Source: Desulfobacterales bacterium (GTDB taxonomy: Bacteria > Desulfobacterota > Desulfobacteria > Desulfobacterales > C00003060). From it: a stretch of DNA of 12,205 bases. The stretch is from NCBI GenBank assembly GCA_030629475.1, contig DAOVOU010000025.1:1-12205 (forward strand), read 5' to 3'. The notes beneath the pieces were generated by a model. The model made no database searches. It saw only the letters and a list, made by a program, of their open reading frames with translations, and was not told where the DNA came from. Shown piece by piece: positions 1 to 5,579 of the stretch. The first letter of the stretch is position 1; each line of letters begins with the position of its first letter. Both the position numbers and the translations under genes were made by a program.

Positions 1-19
1 AGTTAACGTCTACGGTCTA

Positions 20-284
20 CCTGCCCGCCATTGCCATGTGCCTGCCCGCCATTGCCAGAGACCTGCCCGCCATTGCCAGAGATGCTAGCAGTTGACCTGC
101 CCGCTGTACCTGGCGATGGCAGGCGGGTGCTCGCAGGTACACTGCATGCCGTATATGGCCATGGCAGGCGGGTGCAGGCATTGCAGTTGCCCGGCGAGCG
201 TGGTGCCCTGCCCGCCATTGCCAGAGATGCTAGCACGCAAGCTGAATGCTGTCTCAGGCGTCGGCAGGCGGGTGGCAGGCGGGT
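20..284. repeat. Cluster of REP-like half-palindromes
   Basis: Left arms CCTGCCCGCCATTGCCA occur at 20-36, 41-57, 62-78 and 207-223, with a shortened one at 96. Right arms of the form GGCGATGGCAGGCGGGT occur at 112-128, 157-173 (GGCCATGG variant) and 257-273 (GGCGTCGG variant), plus a short one at 274-284. A left arm can fold on a right arm over 16 positions with two G-U wobbles and one C-A mismatch. The 29-nt stretch at 62-90 is repeated exactly at 207-235. No convincing gene lies in 1-379; short ORFs here are translations of the repeat. The arrangement resembles REP/BIME intergenic repeats. Whether a RAYT transposase mobilises it is not visible here. Confidence 0.8.
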
Positions 285-379
285 CGGTTACGCTGCTTGT
301 TACAGACACACAAGTTTATTGAGTTAGACGTAAACCCTGACCCAGAAAGGCTTGATACTTATCTTTAAAGAGCGCTACG

Positions 380-613
380 CTAACCCAGGAGGTCAATGAT
401 ACGTTCTTCTCCTGAACCCCGGTTGGGCACATCTTGTGAATGAGTTTCCTCATTCAAATCGGATTCATCAGACAAAGTATCAAGTGATTCTACGGGGTTA
501 ACCTTCCCTTCAGCGACATCCTCTGCCGTCCCGTGAGGCCCCTCTATTTGGCCTTGGGCAGCGTGCGGATTATCTTGATTCAAGTTTGCCACAGTACCGA
601 TCCCTGCTATCAT
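380..613 (-). CDS. Acidic 77-residue protein of unknown function under riboswitch control
   Basis: I do not recognise this protein. It has no cysteine and no membrane segment. It carries about 16 Asp/Glu against 3 Lys/Arg and is rich in Gly, Asn, Gln and Ser, so it is probably disordered. The start is well supported: AAGGAGG at 620-626 lies 6 nt upstream of the ATG. What makes it credible as a gene is its leader, which holds an intrinsic terminator, a c-di-GMP-I aptamer and a sigma-28-like promoter on the same strand. No further gene follows before the window edge; 300 nt of repeats do. By inference it is a motility- or surface-related small protein made when FliA is active and gated by c-di-GMP. 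It could also be an anti-sigma or chaperone-like flagellar accessory protein, but no FlgM signature is visible. Confidence 0.75.
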   Translation of the reverse strand: MIAGIGTVANLNQDNPHAAQGQIEGPHGTAEDVAEGKVNPVESLDTLSDESDLNEETHSQDVPNRGSGEERIIDLLG

Positions 614-627
614 TGTCTACCTCCTTG

Positions 628-662
628 AAAAAAAAGCCCATTCCTCTCACGAAAGAATGGGC
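628..662 (-). terminator. Intrinsic terminator of the c-di-GMP riboswitch
   Basis: On the minus strand the arm GCCCATTC (662-655) pairs with GAATGGGC (643-636) around an 11-nt loop, followed by eight Ts (635-628). It lies after the aptamer and just before the Shine-Dalgarno of the 77-residue gene, where a transcriptional expression platform would be. A CCATT at 680-676, at the 3' edge of the aptamer, is complementary to the AATGG in the distal arm and could serve as an antiterminator. That part is inference. Confidence 0.85.
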
Positions 663-675
663 CCAAGTATTCAGC

Positions 676-764
676 AATGGTTGGGTAACCCCGCTATCCC
701 GCAAAAACAGGACCGGAGGCTTTGCGTCCCACTCTTTCAAGAGGTTTGCCTTTTTCACAGCCGT
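676..764 (-). promoter_or_regulatory. Cyclic-di-GMP-I (GEMM-I) riboswitch aptamer
   Basis: The minus strand carries the conserved GEMM-I blocks in order. GGCAAACC is at 750-743. A hairpin with a GAAA tetraloop is at 738-735. GGGACGCAAAGCCTCCGG is at 730-713. A second hairpin follows (about 712-698), and then TAGCGGGGTTACC at 696-684. These match the Vibrio Vc2-type class I aptamer closely, including the tetraloop and its receptor strand. The base before CAAACC is G (749). By my recollection of Vc2 numbering this is position 20, where G favours c-di-GMP and A marks the cGAMP-binding GEMM-Ib variant. The outer P1 helix is weak and I did not resolve it. A terminator and the 77-residue ORF follow directly. 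Confidence 0.93.
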
Positions 765-787
765 CTTTGTTTTGTGTTTTGATTATT

Positions 788-815
788 TTATCGGCATGGT
801 CAGAGGAAACCTTTA
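788..815 (-). promoter_or_regulatory. Sigma-28 (FliA)-type promoter
   Basis: On the minus strand TAAA (815-812) is followed after 16 nt by GCCGATAA (795-788), an exact match to the FliA -10 consensus. The usual FliA spacing is about 15 nt, so this is one longer. Transcription would begin near 780, leaving 15-20 nt before the riboswitch aptamer, which fits well. No good sigma-70 hexamer pair was found in the same place. The match is read by eye and untested. Confidence 0.65.
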
Positions 816-820
816 ATTGT

Positions 821-904
821 ACGTCTCGGAATTTCTACAACCTATTGAAGTTATAGATATTTATTGGCGCTATCGCAAGTTCGATCAGGGAATAATGGAA
901 TGAT
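821..904. repeat. Composite repeat module, copy 1
   Basis: The 22 nt at 821-842 (ACGTCTCGG through ACAACC) recur exactly at 12051-12072. Similarity continues through a GGCGC block (866-870 here, 12097-12101 there) and an ATCAG...ATGGAATGATG block, giving about 80 nt of related sequence in the same order. In both places a CCTGCCCGC hairpin follows and a minus-strand transcription unit begins just to the left (riboswitch gene here, proC there). This is probably a dispersed intergenic element. A shared regulatory site is the alternative. Confidence 0.75.
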
Positions 905-1012
905 GGAATATTGGAATGATGTAAAAGAAAAAAAGACCAAAATCCCCTGCCCGCTCGTGCCTCGCAGTGGCAGGCGGGTCTTAAACCCAATATTCCACCA
1001 TTCCATTATTCC
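889..1012. repeat. MITE-like inverted repeat with nested hairpin
   Basis: The 26-nt arm at 889-914, made of GGAAT units, is the inverse complement of 987-1012 with one mismatch. The 72-nt interior contains a second palindrome at 946-978, where CCTGCC (946-951) pairs with GGCAGG (969-974), a relative of the REP-like repeats at 20-284. No ORF lies inside. The nested stems could form a long cruciform. The region 816-1187 contains no gene; besides this it holds the composite repeat, a candidate promoter and a hairpin. Confidence 0.8.
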
Positions 1013-1063
1013 ATCATTCCAATTGTGAGCGAAGCGAATTAAGTTCTATCTTGTTTTTCAATG

Positions 1064-1092
1064 TTGACACTTAAGAGAATATAGGGTCAAAT
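1064..1092 (+). promoter_or_regulatory. Candidate sigma-70 promoter for the zinc-ribbon/TPR/protease gene
   Basis: TTGACA (1064-1069) is followed after 17 nt by TCAAAT (1087-1092), which matches 4 of 6 -10 bases. The predicted start near 1099 would give a leader of about 90 nt that includes the hairpin at 1111-1141. Confidence 0.45.
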
Positions 1093-1110
1093 AAAAATAC
1101 TATTTCTAAA

Positions 1111-1141
1111 GATTACGCCCACGCGGGCGTCTACAGTAATC
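1111..1141 (+). other. Leader hairpin upstream of the zinc-ribbon/TPR/protease gene
   Basis: ACGCCC (1115-1120) pairs with GGGCGT (1125-1130) around ACGC. The stem is extended by GATTAC (1111-1116) against GTAATC (1136-1141) with a CTACA bulge. There is no T-tract, so this is not an ordinary terminator. It may be another dispersed repeat or a leader structure. Confidence 0.5.
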
Positions 1142-1187
1142 ACAGCATCTGAGGTCTCAAGACCACTGATAAGAAAGATTTGGCAAG

Positions 1188-2450
1188 ATGATATGCCCAA
1201 AGTGCGGATTTAGCCAACCGGATGACATATATTGTGCGCTTTGTGGCGCTAGCATTGAGAGATATCTCCGGCAAAGAAGGAAAAGGCAGTATAAGGTATG
1301 GATAGTCACTGCCTTGACAGGCATTGTAGCGCTCTCTGTTGCGAAGTATATCACCTCCTTCCGTCATGTCGAAACTCCTGAGCCGGTCGGTAAATACGGT
1401 TACAGGGAGAACAGGGCTCAACTAAAGGACGTCACGCTGCCTGGAAGGAGTCCCTCCCGACTCCTATCCGGAAACAAACTGCACTCCCGAAGAAAAACTG
1501 ATCACCGCCCTCGAAGTCAGTCACAAGAGGAATTCTTCAAGCCTGACAGACGTGAAGATAAGCGCCTCAGTGGGGATGAAACAAGCGGCAGTACCTCCTC
1601 AGATCAGCAAAAGGCCGAGTTCCGTCGTGACCGGCAAGGTGCGACATACACGGCCAGAGAATGGTTTGAAAAAGGCAGAGTGCTGGATGATGAATCTGAG
1701 GCTGAAACAGAGTGCTATCACAAGGCCATAGAACTGGACCCTGAATTTGCGCCCGCCTACTACTGTCTTGGTGCGATTTACTGCCGCCAGGCCAATTACG
1801 AGTTGGCCTATCAGGAATTCGCCAGGTTCCTCAAATATGCTTCCGAAGCCGACAGGCAAGCTTACAACATCTATGTGTATTGTTCTCCGTCCGACGTAGA
1901 AAGGCTGTCTGAGGAAAAAGTAGAGGGGCAAGCTCCTGCCGAAGGGGTGGAAAAGGAAATACCCCCTGAAGATGAAAAGGGAACAGCAGAGCCAGCCGGT
2001 GAGGAGACAGGCCGGGAATCAAGCGAGGAGGTGATGACCGTTGTTAGGTTTCTGCCCGTGGACGGGCATATTATGGTGCCTGTCGTGTTGAACGCCTTTC
2101 TCGAGGTCAGGATGCTGGTTGATACCGGTGCCGGAATCACCGTTCTTTCAAGAGAACTGGCACGGAGGCTTCAGTTGGAAGGAGAACCGGGTAATTCTAT
2201 CACACTGAAAACGATGTCCATGGACATCCAGGCGCAATTGGCAACGCTGGATTCTATTCAGGTGGGAAATCTGATCCAAAACAACCTCCGTGCAGCAATA
2301 GTAGATCTGCCGCCCGGGGAAGAAAGAAGATTTGATGGCATTCTGGGCATGGATTTCATGAATAAGTACAAGATACAGATTGATAATGAAAATAAGAGAA
2401 TATTGCTTAGTCCTGTAACTCCTCAGTATCCCTTGACATCGCATCAATAA
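1188..2450 (+). CDS. Membrane-anchored zinc-ribbon/TPR protein with retropepsin-like aspartic protease domain
   Basis: The 420-residue product has four recognisable parts. Residues 3-19 form a zinc ribbon (C3-x2-C6 and C16-x2-C19). A basic stretch (RRKRQ, 30-34) precedes one membrane helix at about 37-53. After a charged disordered linker, residues about 157-222 read as one or two TPR units. After an acidic linker, the last 140 residues form a single-domain clan AA aspartic protease with the catalytic LVDTGAG motif (Asp312) and the closing FDGILGMDF strand (382-390). Positive-inside topology would put the ribbon in the cytoplasm and the TPR and protease in the periplasm. Family members act as dimers, and bacterial relatives are thought to clip envelope proteins; the substrate here is unknown. 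The ATG has only a weak ribosome site. Its stop touches an ATG of the next reading frame. Confidence 0.85.
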   Translation: MICPKCGFSQPDDIYCALCGASIERYLRQRRKRQYKVWIVTALTGIVALSVAKYITSFRHVETPEPVGKYGYRENRAQLKDVTLPGRSPSRLLSGNKLHSRRKTDHRPRSQSQEEFFKPDRREDKRLSGDETSGSTSSDQQKAEFRRDRQGATYTAREWFEKGRVLDDESEAETECYHKAIELDPEFAPAYYCLGAIYCRQANYELAYQEFARFLKYASEADRQAYNIYVYCSPSDVERLSEEKVEGQAPAEGVEKEIPPEDEKGTAEPAGEETGRESSEEVMTVVRFLPVDGHIMVPVVLNAFLEVRMLVDTGAGITVLSRELARRLQLEGEPGNSITLKTMSMDIQAQLATLDSIQVGNLIQNNLRAAIVDLPPGEERRFDGILGMDFMNKYKIQIDNENKRILLSPVTPQYPLTSHQ

Positions 2451-2494
2451 TGCTTTATGAGCTTGATTTAACTGATATTTCAAGGGGGACCATC

Positions 2495-2686
2495 ATGACC
2501 AAAACCCAACTCATAGAAATCCTGAAAGCGGAAACCGGCCTCACAAGAGCCCAAGCCAAACAGGTCATTGAGCTGTTCTTTAATGAAATGTCCAACGCCC
2601 TTGCAAGTGGCGAGAGGGTCGAAATCAGGGGCCTATGCAGCATCTATGTGAAGGATTACAAAGGAATTCCTATACAATCCAGTTAG
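2495..2686 (+). CDS. HU/IHF-family DNA-binding protein, N-terminal part only (truncated)
   Basis: The 63 residues from ATG 2495 match the HU/IHF fold up to the first beta strands: MTKTQLIEILKAETG, the second helix FFNEMSNALASGE, then VEIRGLCSIYVKDYKG. The protein then stops after IPIQSS, whereas HU proteins run about 90-100 residues. The DNA-binding arm and C-terminal helix are missing. A matching C-terminal half, in good reading order, lies at 3283-3429. The ATG at 2450 in the same frame would add 15 residues with no family counterpart; the ATG at 2495 has AAGGGGG 7 nt upstream and starts exactly where the family starts. The fragment keeps the dimerisation helices but is unlikely to bend DNA normally. 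It may be a pseudogene half or a dominant-negative type fragment. Confidence 0.8.
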   Translation: MTKTQLIEILKAETGLTRAQAKQVIELFFNEMSNALASGERVEIRGLCSIYVKDYKGIPIQSS

Positions 2687-2700
2687 GAGGACAAGTGTAG

Positions 2701-2796
2701 ATGAAACAATTGAAAAAGGATCTGCAGGCTGTAACCAAGGAATTCGACGCCCTTACCAAGAAGACCAAGAAACTGATAGGTTCTTTGAATACGTGA
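2701..2796 (+). CDS. Small 31-residue lysine-rich ORF
   Basis: ATG 2701 opens MKQLKKDLQAVTKEFDALTK and ends at TGA 2794. GGAGG (2687-2691) lies 9 nt upstream, directly after the stop of the truncated HU gene. The heptad-like, Lys-rich helix resembles the start of longer coiled-coil/winged-helix proteins of deltaproteobacteria as I remember them. If so, this is the 5' end of a truncated gene, since no continuation was found. It lies within the segment that separates the two HU halves. Confidence 0.4.
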   Translation: MKQLKKDLQAVTKEFDALTKKTKKLIGSLNT

Positions 2797-2857
2797 AAGA
2801 AGGTCACTATGTTTTTGTTGATGTACAGAATTTCAACTATTACAAAGGAGCTTTGAT

Positions 2858-3268
2858 ATGACTGTTTCCGAGCAACAATCCAACGAGTCCGGTGTCACTG
2901 CTCGGTTGATAGAATTGATCAACAACTTATCTGAAAAGCAGCAGCAAGCACTTTTGACCATGCTTGAGGATTGGCAAGACACAAATCGAAGGGAACATCC
3001 CAGGAAACCCTGCTTTATCGCCGTAGATTACGCTGATCGCGAGCGTGCCTTCAAAGATTTCATAAAAAACATAAGTACTGGCGGAGTGTTTATCGAAACT
3101 GATACGCCATTCTCCGTTGGACGGGATCTTACACTGACCTTTTCGTCGTCCAACTACGAGAGGCCAATCAAGATCACCGGCGAAATCGTCCGGGCCGGTA
3201 GGGTGGGGATTGGCGTAAAATTTAAAACCGAAAACCAAGATTTGGAGGCTATGATAGAATCCCTCTAA
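2858..3268 (+). CDS. PilZ-domain protein, predicted c-di-GMP receptor
   Basis: The 136-residue soluble protein starts with a helical segment (about 12-42), followed by a PilZ domain. The two c-di-GMP-binding signatures are present: RxxxR as R45-E-H-P-R49 and NxSxxG as N71-I-S73-T-G-G76. Further beta strands end in a GIGVKF motif (117-122) typical of the family. AAAGGAG (2844-2850) lies 7 nt before the ATG. It is a stand-alone PilZ protein with no output domain, so it probably works by binding a partner that is not evident here. It sits between two pieces of a HU gene, which suggests it was carried in or that a rearrangement took place. The c-di-GMP riboswitch upstream in the window is on the other strand and does not control it. 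Confidence 0.9.
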   Translation: MTVSEQQSNESGVTARLIELINNLSEKQQQALLTMLEDWQDTNRREHPRKPCFIAVDYADRERAFKDFIKNISTGGVFIETDTPFSVGRDLTLTFSSSNYERPIKITGEIVRAGRVGIGVKFKTENQDLEAMIESL

Positions 3269-3282
3269 AAAGCGATTTTTTC

Positions 3283-3429
3283 CACTATGTTAAGGACTAT
3301 AAGGGCTACACCGGGCGGAACCCCAAGACCGGGGAACCCTTTCAGGTGCTACCCAAGAAACTTTCCTTTTTCAAGTGCGGTAAGGAGCTTAAGGAACCTG
3401 CACAAAGGCTTGAAGAGATGATTCTTTGA
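3283..3429 (+). pseudogene. HU/IHF C-terminal half, separated remnant
   Basis: Reading from 3283 gives HYVKDYKG, then YTGRNPKTGEP, then KKLSFFKCGKELKE, and a tail ending at TGA 3427. This is the DNA-binding arm and last helix of a HU/IHF protein with no frameshift. No start codon or ribosome site precedes it; the frame is open further upstream only over the end of the PilZ gene. Joined at the shared YVKDYKG to the piece at 2495-2671 it would give a normal protein of about 97 residues. The two copies of YVKDYKG differ at 5 of 21 bases, all synonymous. This suggests two diverged HU paralogues rather than a simple insertion with a target duplication. Confidence 0.8.
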
Positions 3430-3450
3430 AATGGTAGCAAAATGGTAGCA
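3429..3450. repeat. Perfect tandem 11-mer next to tRNA-Phe
   Basis: AAATGGTAGCA is present twice in direct succession (3429-3439 and 3440-3450), starting at the last base of the HU remnant's stop codon and ending 18 nt before the 3' end of tRNA-Phe. It might be a scar of integration next to the tRNA, but no integrase is present in the window. Confidence 0.6.
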
Positions 3451-3468
3451 GGCATATTGGAAGATTCG

Positions 3469-3544
<76 letters not shown>

Positions 3545-3553
3545 GGCCAAAAA

Positions 3554-3582
3554 AAGCTATTAGAACCCCTGGCTCTTGTCAA
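3554..3582 (-). promoter_or_regulatory. Candidate promoter for tRNA-Phe
   Basis: On the minus strand TTGACA (3582-3577) overlaps the rsmE stop codon. After 17 nt comes TAGCTT (3559-3554), a weak -10. Initiation near 3547 would give almost no leader before the tRNA. A perfect -35 with a poor -10 makes this uncertain. Confidence 0.35.
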
Positions 3583-4337
3583 GGATTTTTTGGGGGACCT
3601 CCTACGTCCCCAAAGGCGTACTGGAGAATGGCACATGCTGCAACAGCCGCAGTGTCCGCCTTCAGGATTCTTGGGCCAAGAGAAACACAGACAAAACCGC
3701 CTTCGAGTGCCAGTTTGACCTCCTCGGACGTGAAGCCGCCTTCCGGGCCTATGAGGGCTAACAACTTGCGCACATCTCTTGCATCACTCTGGTAAGGCCG
3801 GGATTTGAGCCCAGGGTTACCATGATGGAAGATGACCTTTAGATCGTAGAATTGGGGCGTGCCAACCAACTCTTTAAAAGAGGTTGGAGGCCCAAGACGG
3901 GGTATTTGAGATCGGCCGCACTGTTTTAGGGACTCCTGTGCAATAGATTCCCAGCGTTGCTCCTTTTCGGCCCAGCGTTCTGGTTCAGGTCTTGCCACGC
4001 TCCGTTCGGCCATAAGAGGGATCAAAGCATATATGCCGAGTTCCGTCGCCTGCCGCACAATACGATCCATTTTTCTGGCCTTGAGCAGGGCTTGTGCGAT
4101 GGTGATTTCTGCAGGAGATTCTGAGATCGAAGGAAACCGTTCCAGGACAGCGAGGGTTATGGCCCTAGGTGTGCTGGCCGTAATTCGTGCGCGATATTCT
4201 GAGCCCTTGCCATCGAATAGAGAAATCTCCTCGCCAGGCTTCAACCGCAGCACCGTTCGAATATGCTTTACATCGGGCCCTGTCAGGGTTGGCCTGTCAG
4301 ATAGGATCTTTTTCCTGTCAAGGAAAAAACGTCTCAT
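3579..4337 (-). CDS. rsmE: 16S rRNA (uracil-1498-N3)-methyltransferase RsmE
   Basis: RsmE methylates U1498 of 16S rRNA with S-adenosylmethionine. The 252-residue protein starts MRRFFLDR, the family's usual opening, with a PUA-like N-terminal domain. The SPOUT (knotted) methyltransferase domain carries QATELGI (96-102), CGRSQIP (140-146), IGPEGGF (196-202) and SLGPRILKADTA (219-230), the last two forming the cofactor pocket in the knot. Length matches the family (about 245). An upstream in-frame GTG (4388) would add LPLPWREGVGG, which is only the translation of a GC-rich hairpin repeat, so ATG 4337 is preferred. No well-spaced ribosome site is seen; a G-rich tract touches the ATG. The gene diverges from the dGTPase gene and is followed by tRNA-Phe. 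Confidence 0.95.
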   Translation of the reverse strand: MRRFFLDRKKILSDRPTLTGPDVKHIRTVLRLKPGEEISLFDGKGSEYRARITASTPRAITLAVLERFPSISESPAEITIAQALLKARKMDRIVRQATELGIYALIPLMAERSVARPEPERWAEKEQRWESIAQESLKQCGRSQIPRLGPPTSFKELVGTPQFYDLKVIFHHGNPGLKSRPYQSDARDVRKLLALIGPEGGFTSEEVKLALEGGFVCVSLGPRILKADTAAVAACAILQYAFGDVGGPPKNP

Positions 4338-4348
4338 CCTCCCCCCAA

Positions 4349-4371
4349 CCCCCTCCCTCCAGGGGAGGGGG
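4349..4371. repeat. C/G-rich hairpin repeat in the rsmE leader
   Basis: CCCCCTCCC (4349-4357) and GGGAGGGGG (4363-4371) form a 9-bp stem with a 5-nt loop, 12 nt before the rsmE ATG. From memory, this kind of repeat is common in bacterial intergenic regions and is often misread as a PLPWREG peptide. In the rsmE mRNA it could mask or replace the ribosome binding site. Confidence 0.7.
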
Positions 4372-4445
4372 AGTTTCTGGATGGGCACTACTTAAACAAA
4401 AGAAATAGTTTTGTAAACACCGTTTTTTTGCTATAGCGTGTGCTC

Positions 4446-5486
4446 ATGACGATCCGGGAGCGCCTTGAACAAGAAGAGAGAAGAACGCTTTCTCCCTTTG
4501 CTGCACTTAGTGCCGAGACCAAGGGTCGGCTTATCCCAGAGGAACCGTGCGAGATTAGAACCGATTTCCAACGGGACCGGGATAGGATTATACACTCAAA
4601 GTCCTTCCGGCGCCTGAAGCACAAGACACAGGTCTTTCTATCGCCCACCGGTGACCATTACCGAACCCGTCTCACCCATACCCTGGAGGTTGCGCAAATC
4701 GCCCGAACCGTAGCCAAGGCCCTTCAACTCAACGAAGTGCTTACTGAGGCCATTGCCTTGGGCCATGATCTTGGTCATACACCCTTTGGCCATGCAGGCG
4801 AAGCGGTCTTAAACGAAATTTTCCCCGGCGGCTTTTCTCATCATGAGCAGAGCCTGAGGGTGGTGGATGTCCTTGAGAAAAATGGCCTTGGTCTGAATCT
4901 TACTGCCGAGGTGAGAGACGGTATCTTAAAGCATTCCAAAAGGAAGGAGGAAATCCTTCCTGGTGATCCCGCATCATTGCCCGCCACCCTTGAGGCGAGG
5001 GTGGTAAGGGTGTGCGACGTCATCGCCTATGTGAATCATGATCTTGACGATGCCATTCGTGGTGGCGTTATAGTTGGCGGGGATATTCCCGTGATTTGTC
5101 TTGAGGTCCTGGGGGATTCTCATGCCAGGCGCATTGATACCATGGTAAAAGACCTCATCTTTGCCACGTTGGAGGGATCAGCTCCGGAGCTTCGAATGCA
5201 TCACAGGACTTATGAGGCCCTGGTAACTCTGCGGGACTTTCTCTATGAACGCGTCTATGAGATTCACGCGGTGCACGAGGATTTTGTGCGGGCCAAAAAG
5301 ATTATTTGCGAACTCTACTGCCGGCTACTGGAAGACGAAATGGTCTTCCGGCAGCAGATCGGAGAGATCCCACCAGGAACCTCTAAGGAGCAAACAGTGT
5401 GCGATTTTATTGCGGGCATGACAGATCGGTATGCCCTTCATTTGCACGAAAAGATATTTATGCCGAAACCATGGATGGTCTACTAG
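4446..5486 (+). CDS. Deoxyguanosinetriphosphate triphosphohydrolase-like protein (HD domain)
   Basis: This enzyme family hydrolyses dNTPs, classically dGTP, to the nucleoside and triphosphate. The 346-residue product shows the N-terminal FQRDRDRIIHSKSFRRLKHKTQVF block and the HD metal site: H78 in RLTHTLEV, H107-D108 in LGHDLGHTPFGH, and D191 in CDVIAYVNHDLDD. Length fits the shorter dGTPase-like group rather than E. coli Dgt (about 505), so the substrate may be broader than dGTP. ATG 4446 is chosen over an in-frame GTG at 4440. There is no Shine-Dalgarno before it. A weak promoter-like pair TTGTAA (4411) and TATAGC (4432) would put the transcript start almost at the ATG, so translation may be leaderless. 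It diverges from rsmE. Confidence 0.93.
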   Translation: MTIRERLEQEERRTLSPFAALSAETKGRLIPEEPCEIRTDFQRDRDRIIHSKSFRRLKHKTQVFLSPTGDHYRTRLTHTLEVAQIARTVAKALQLNEVLTEAIALGHDLGHTPFGHAGEAVLNEIFPGGFSHHEQSLRVVDVLEKNGLGLNLTAEVRDGILKHSKRKEEILPGDPASLPATLEARVVRVCDVIAYVNHDLDDAIRGGVIVGGDIPVICLEVLGDSHARRIDTMVKDLIFATLEGSAPELRMHHRTYEALVTLRDFLYERVYEIHAVHEDFVRAKKIICELYCRLLEDEMVFRQQIGEIPPGTSKEQTVCDFIAGMTDRYALHLHEKIFMPKPWMVY

Positions 5487-5510
5487 TGCGCAGGAGGCTT
5501 TACAAAGATC

Positions 5511-5538
5511 TTGACATGTTGCAAAAGATCGTGATAAT
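5511..5538 (+). promoter_or_regulatory. Sigma-70-type promoter of the acidic repeat protein
   Basis: TTGACA (5511-5516), 16 nt, then GATAAT (5533-5538, 5 of 6). Initiation near 5545 gives a leader of about 35 nt. That leader contains the small inverted repeat AAAATC (5546-5551) / GATTTT (5559-5564) just before the ribosome site. Confidence 0.65.
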
Positions 5539-5579
5539 TCTTAATAAAATCACGTAACGATTTTATAAGGAGTCTCGTT

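Noticed and set aside
20..284. CRISPR array
   Set aside because: The repeated 17-mers have irregular spacing, occur in both orientations as hairpin arms and recur elsewhere in the window; there are no uniform spacers and no cas genes.
3..327. Several 74-98 residue ORFs on both strands
   Set aside because: Their peptides (NGGQ and ACPPLPE strings) are just translations of the repeat arms, with no ribosome sites.
586..816. 76-residue plus-strand ORF
   Set aside because: It lies antisense to the riboswitch and terminator, whose conservation explains the sequence; no ribosome site.
2450..2494. Extended HU start at ATG 2450
   Set aside because: The 15 extra residues do not resemble HU N-termini, and the ATG at 2495 has its own ribosome site; the 1-nt overlap with the upstream stop looks accidental.
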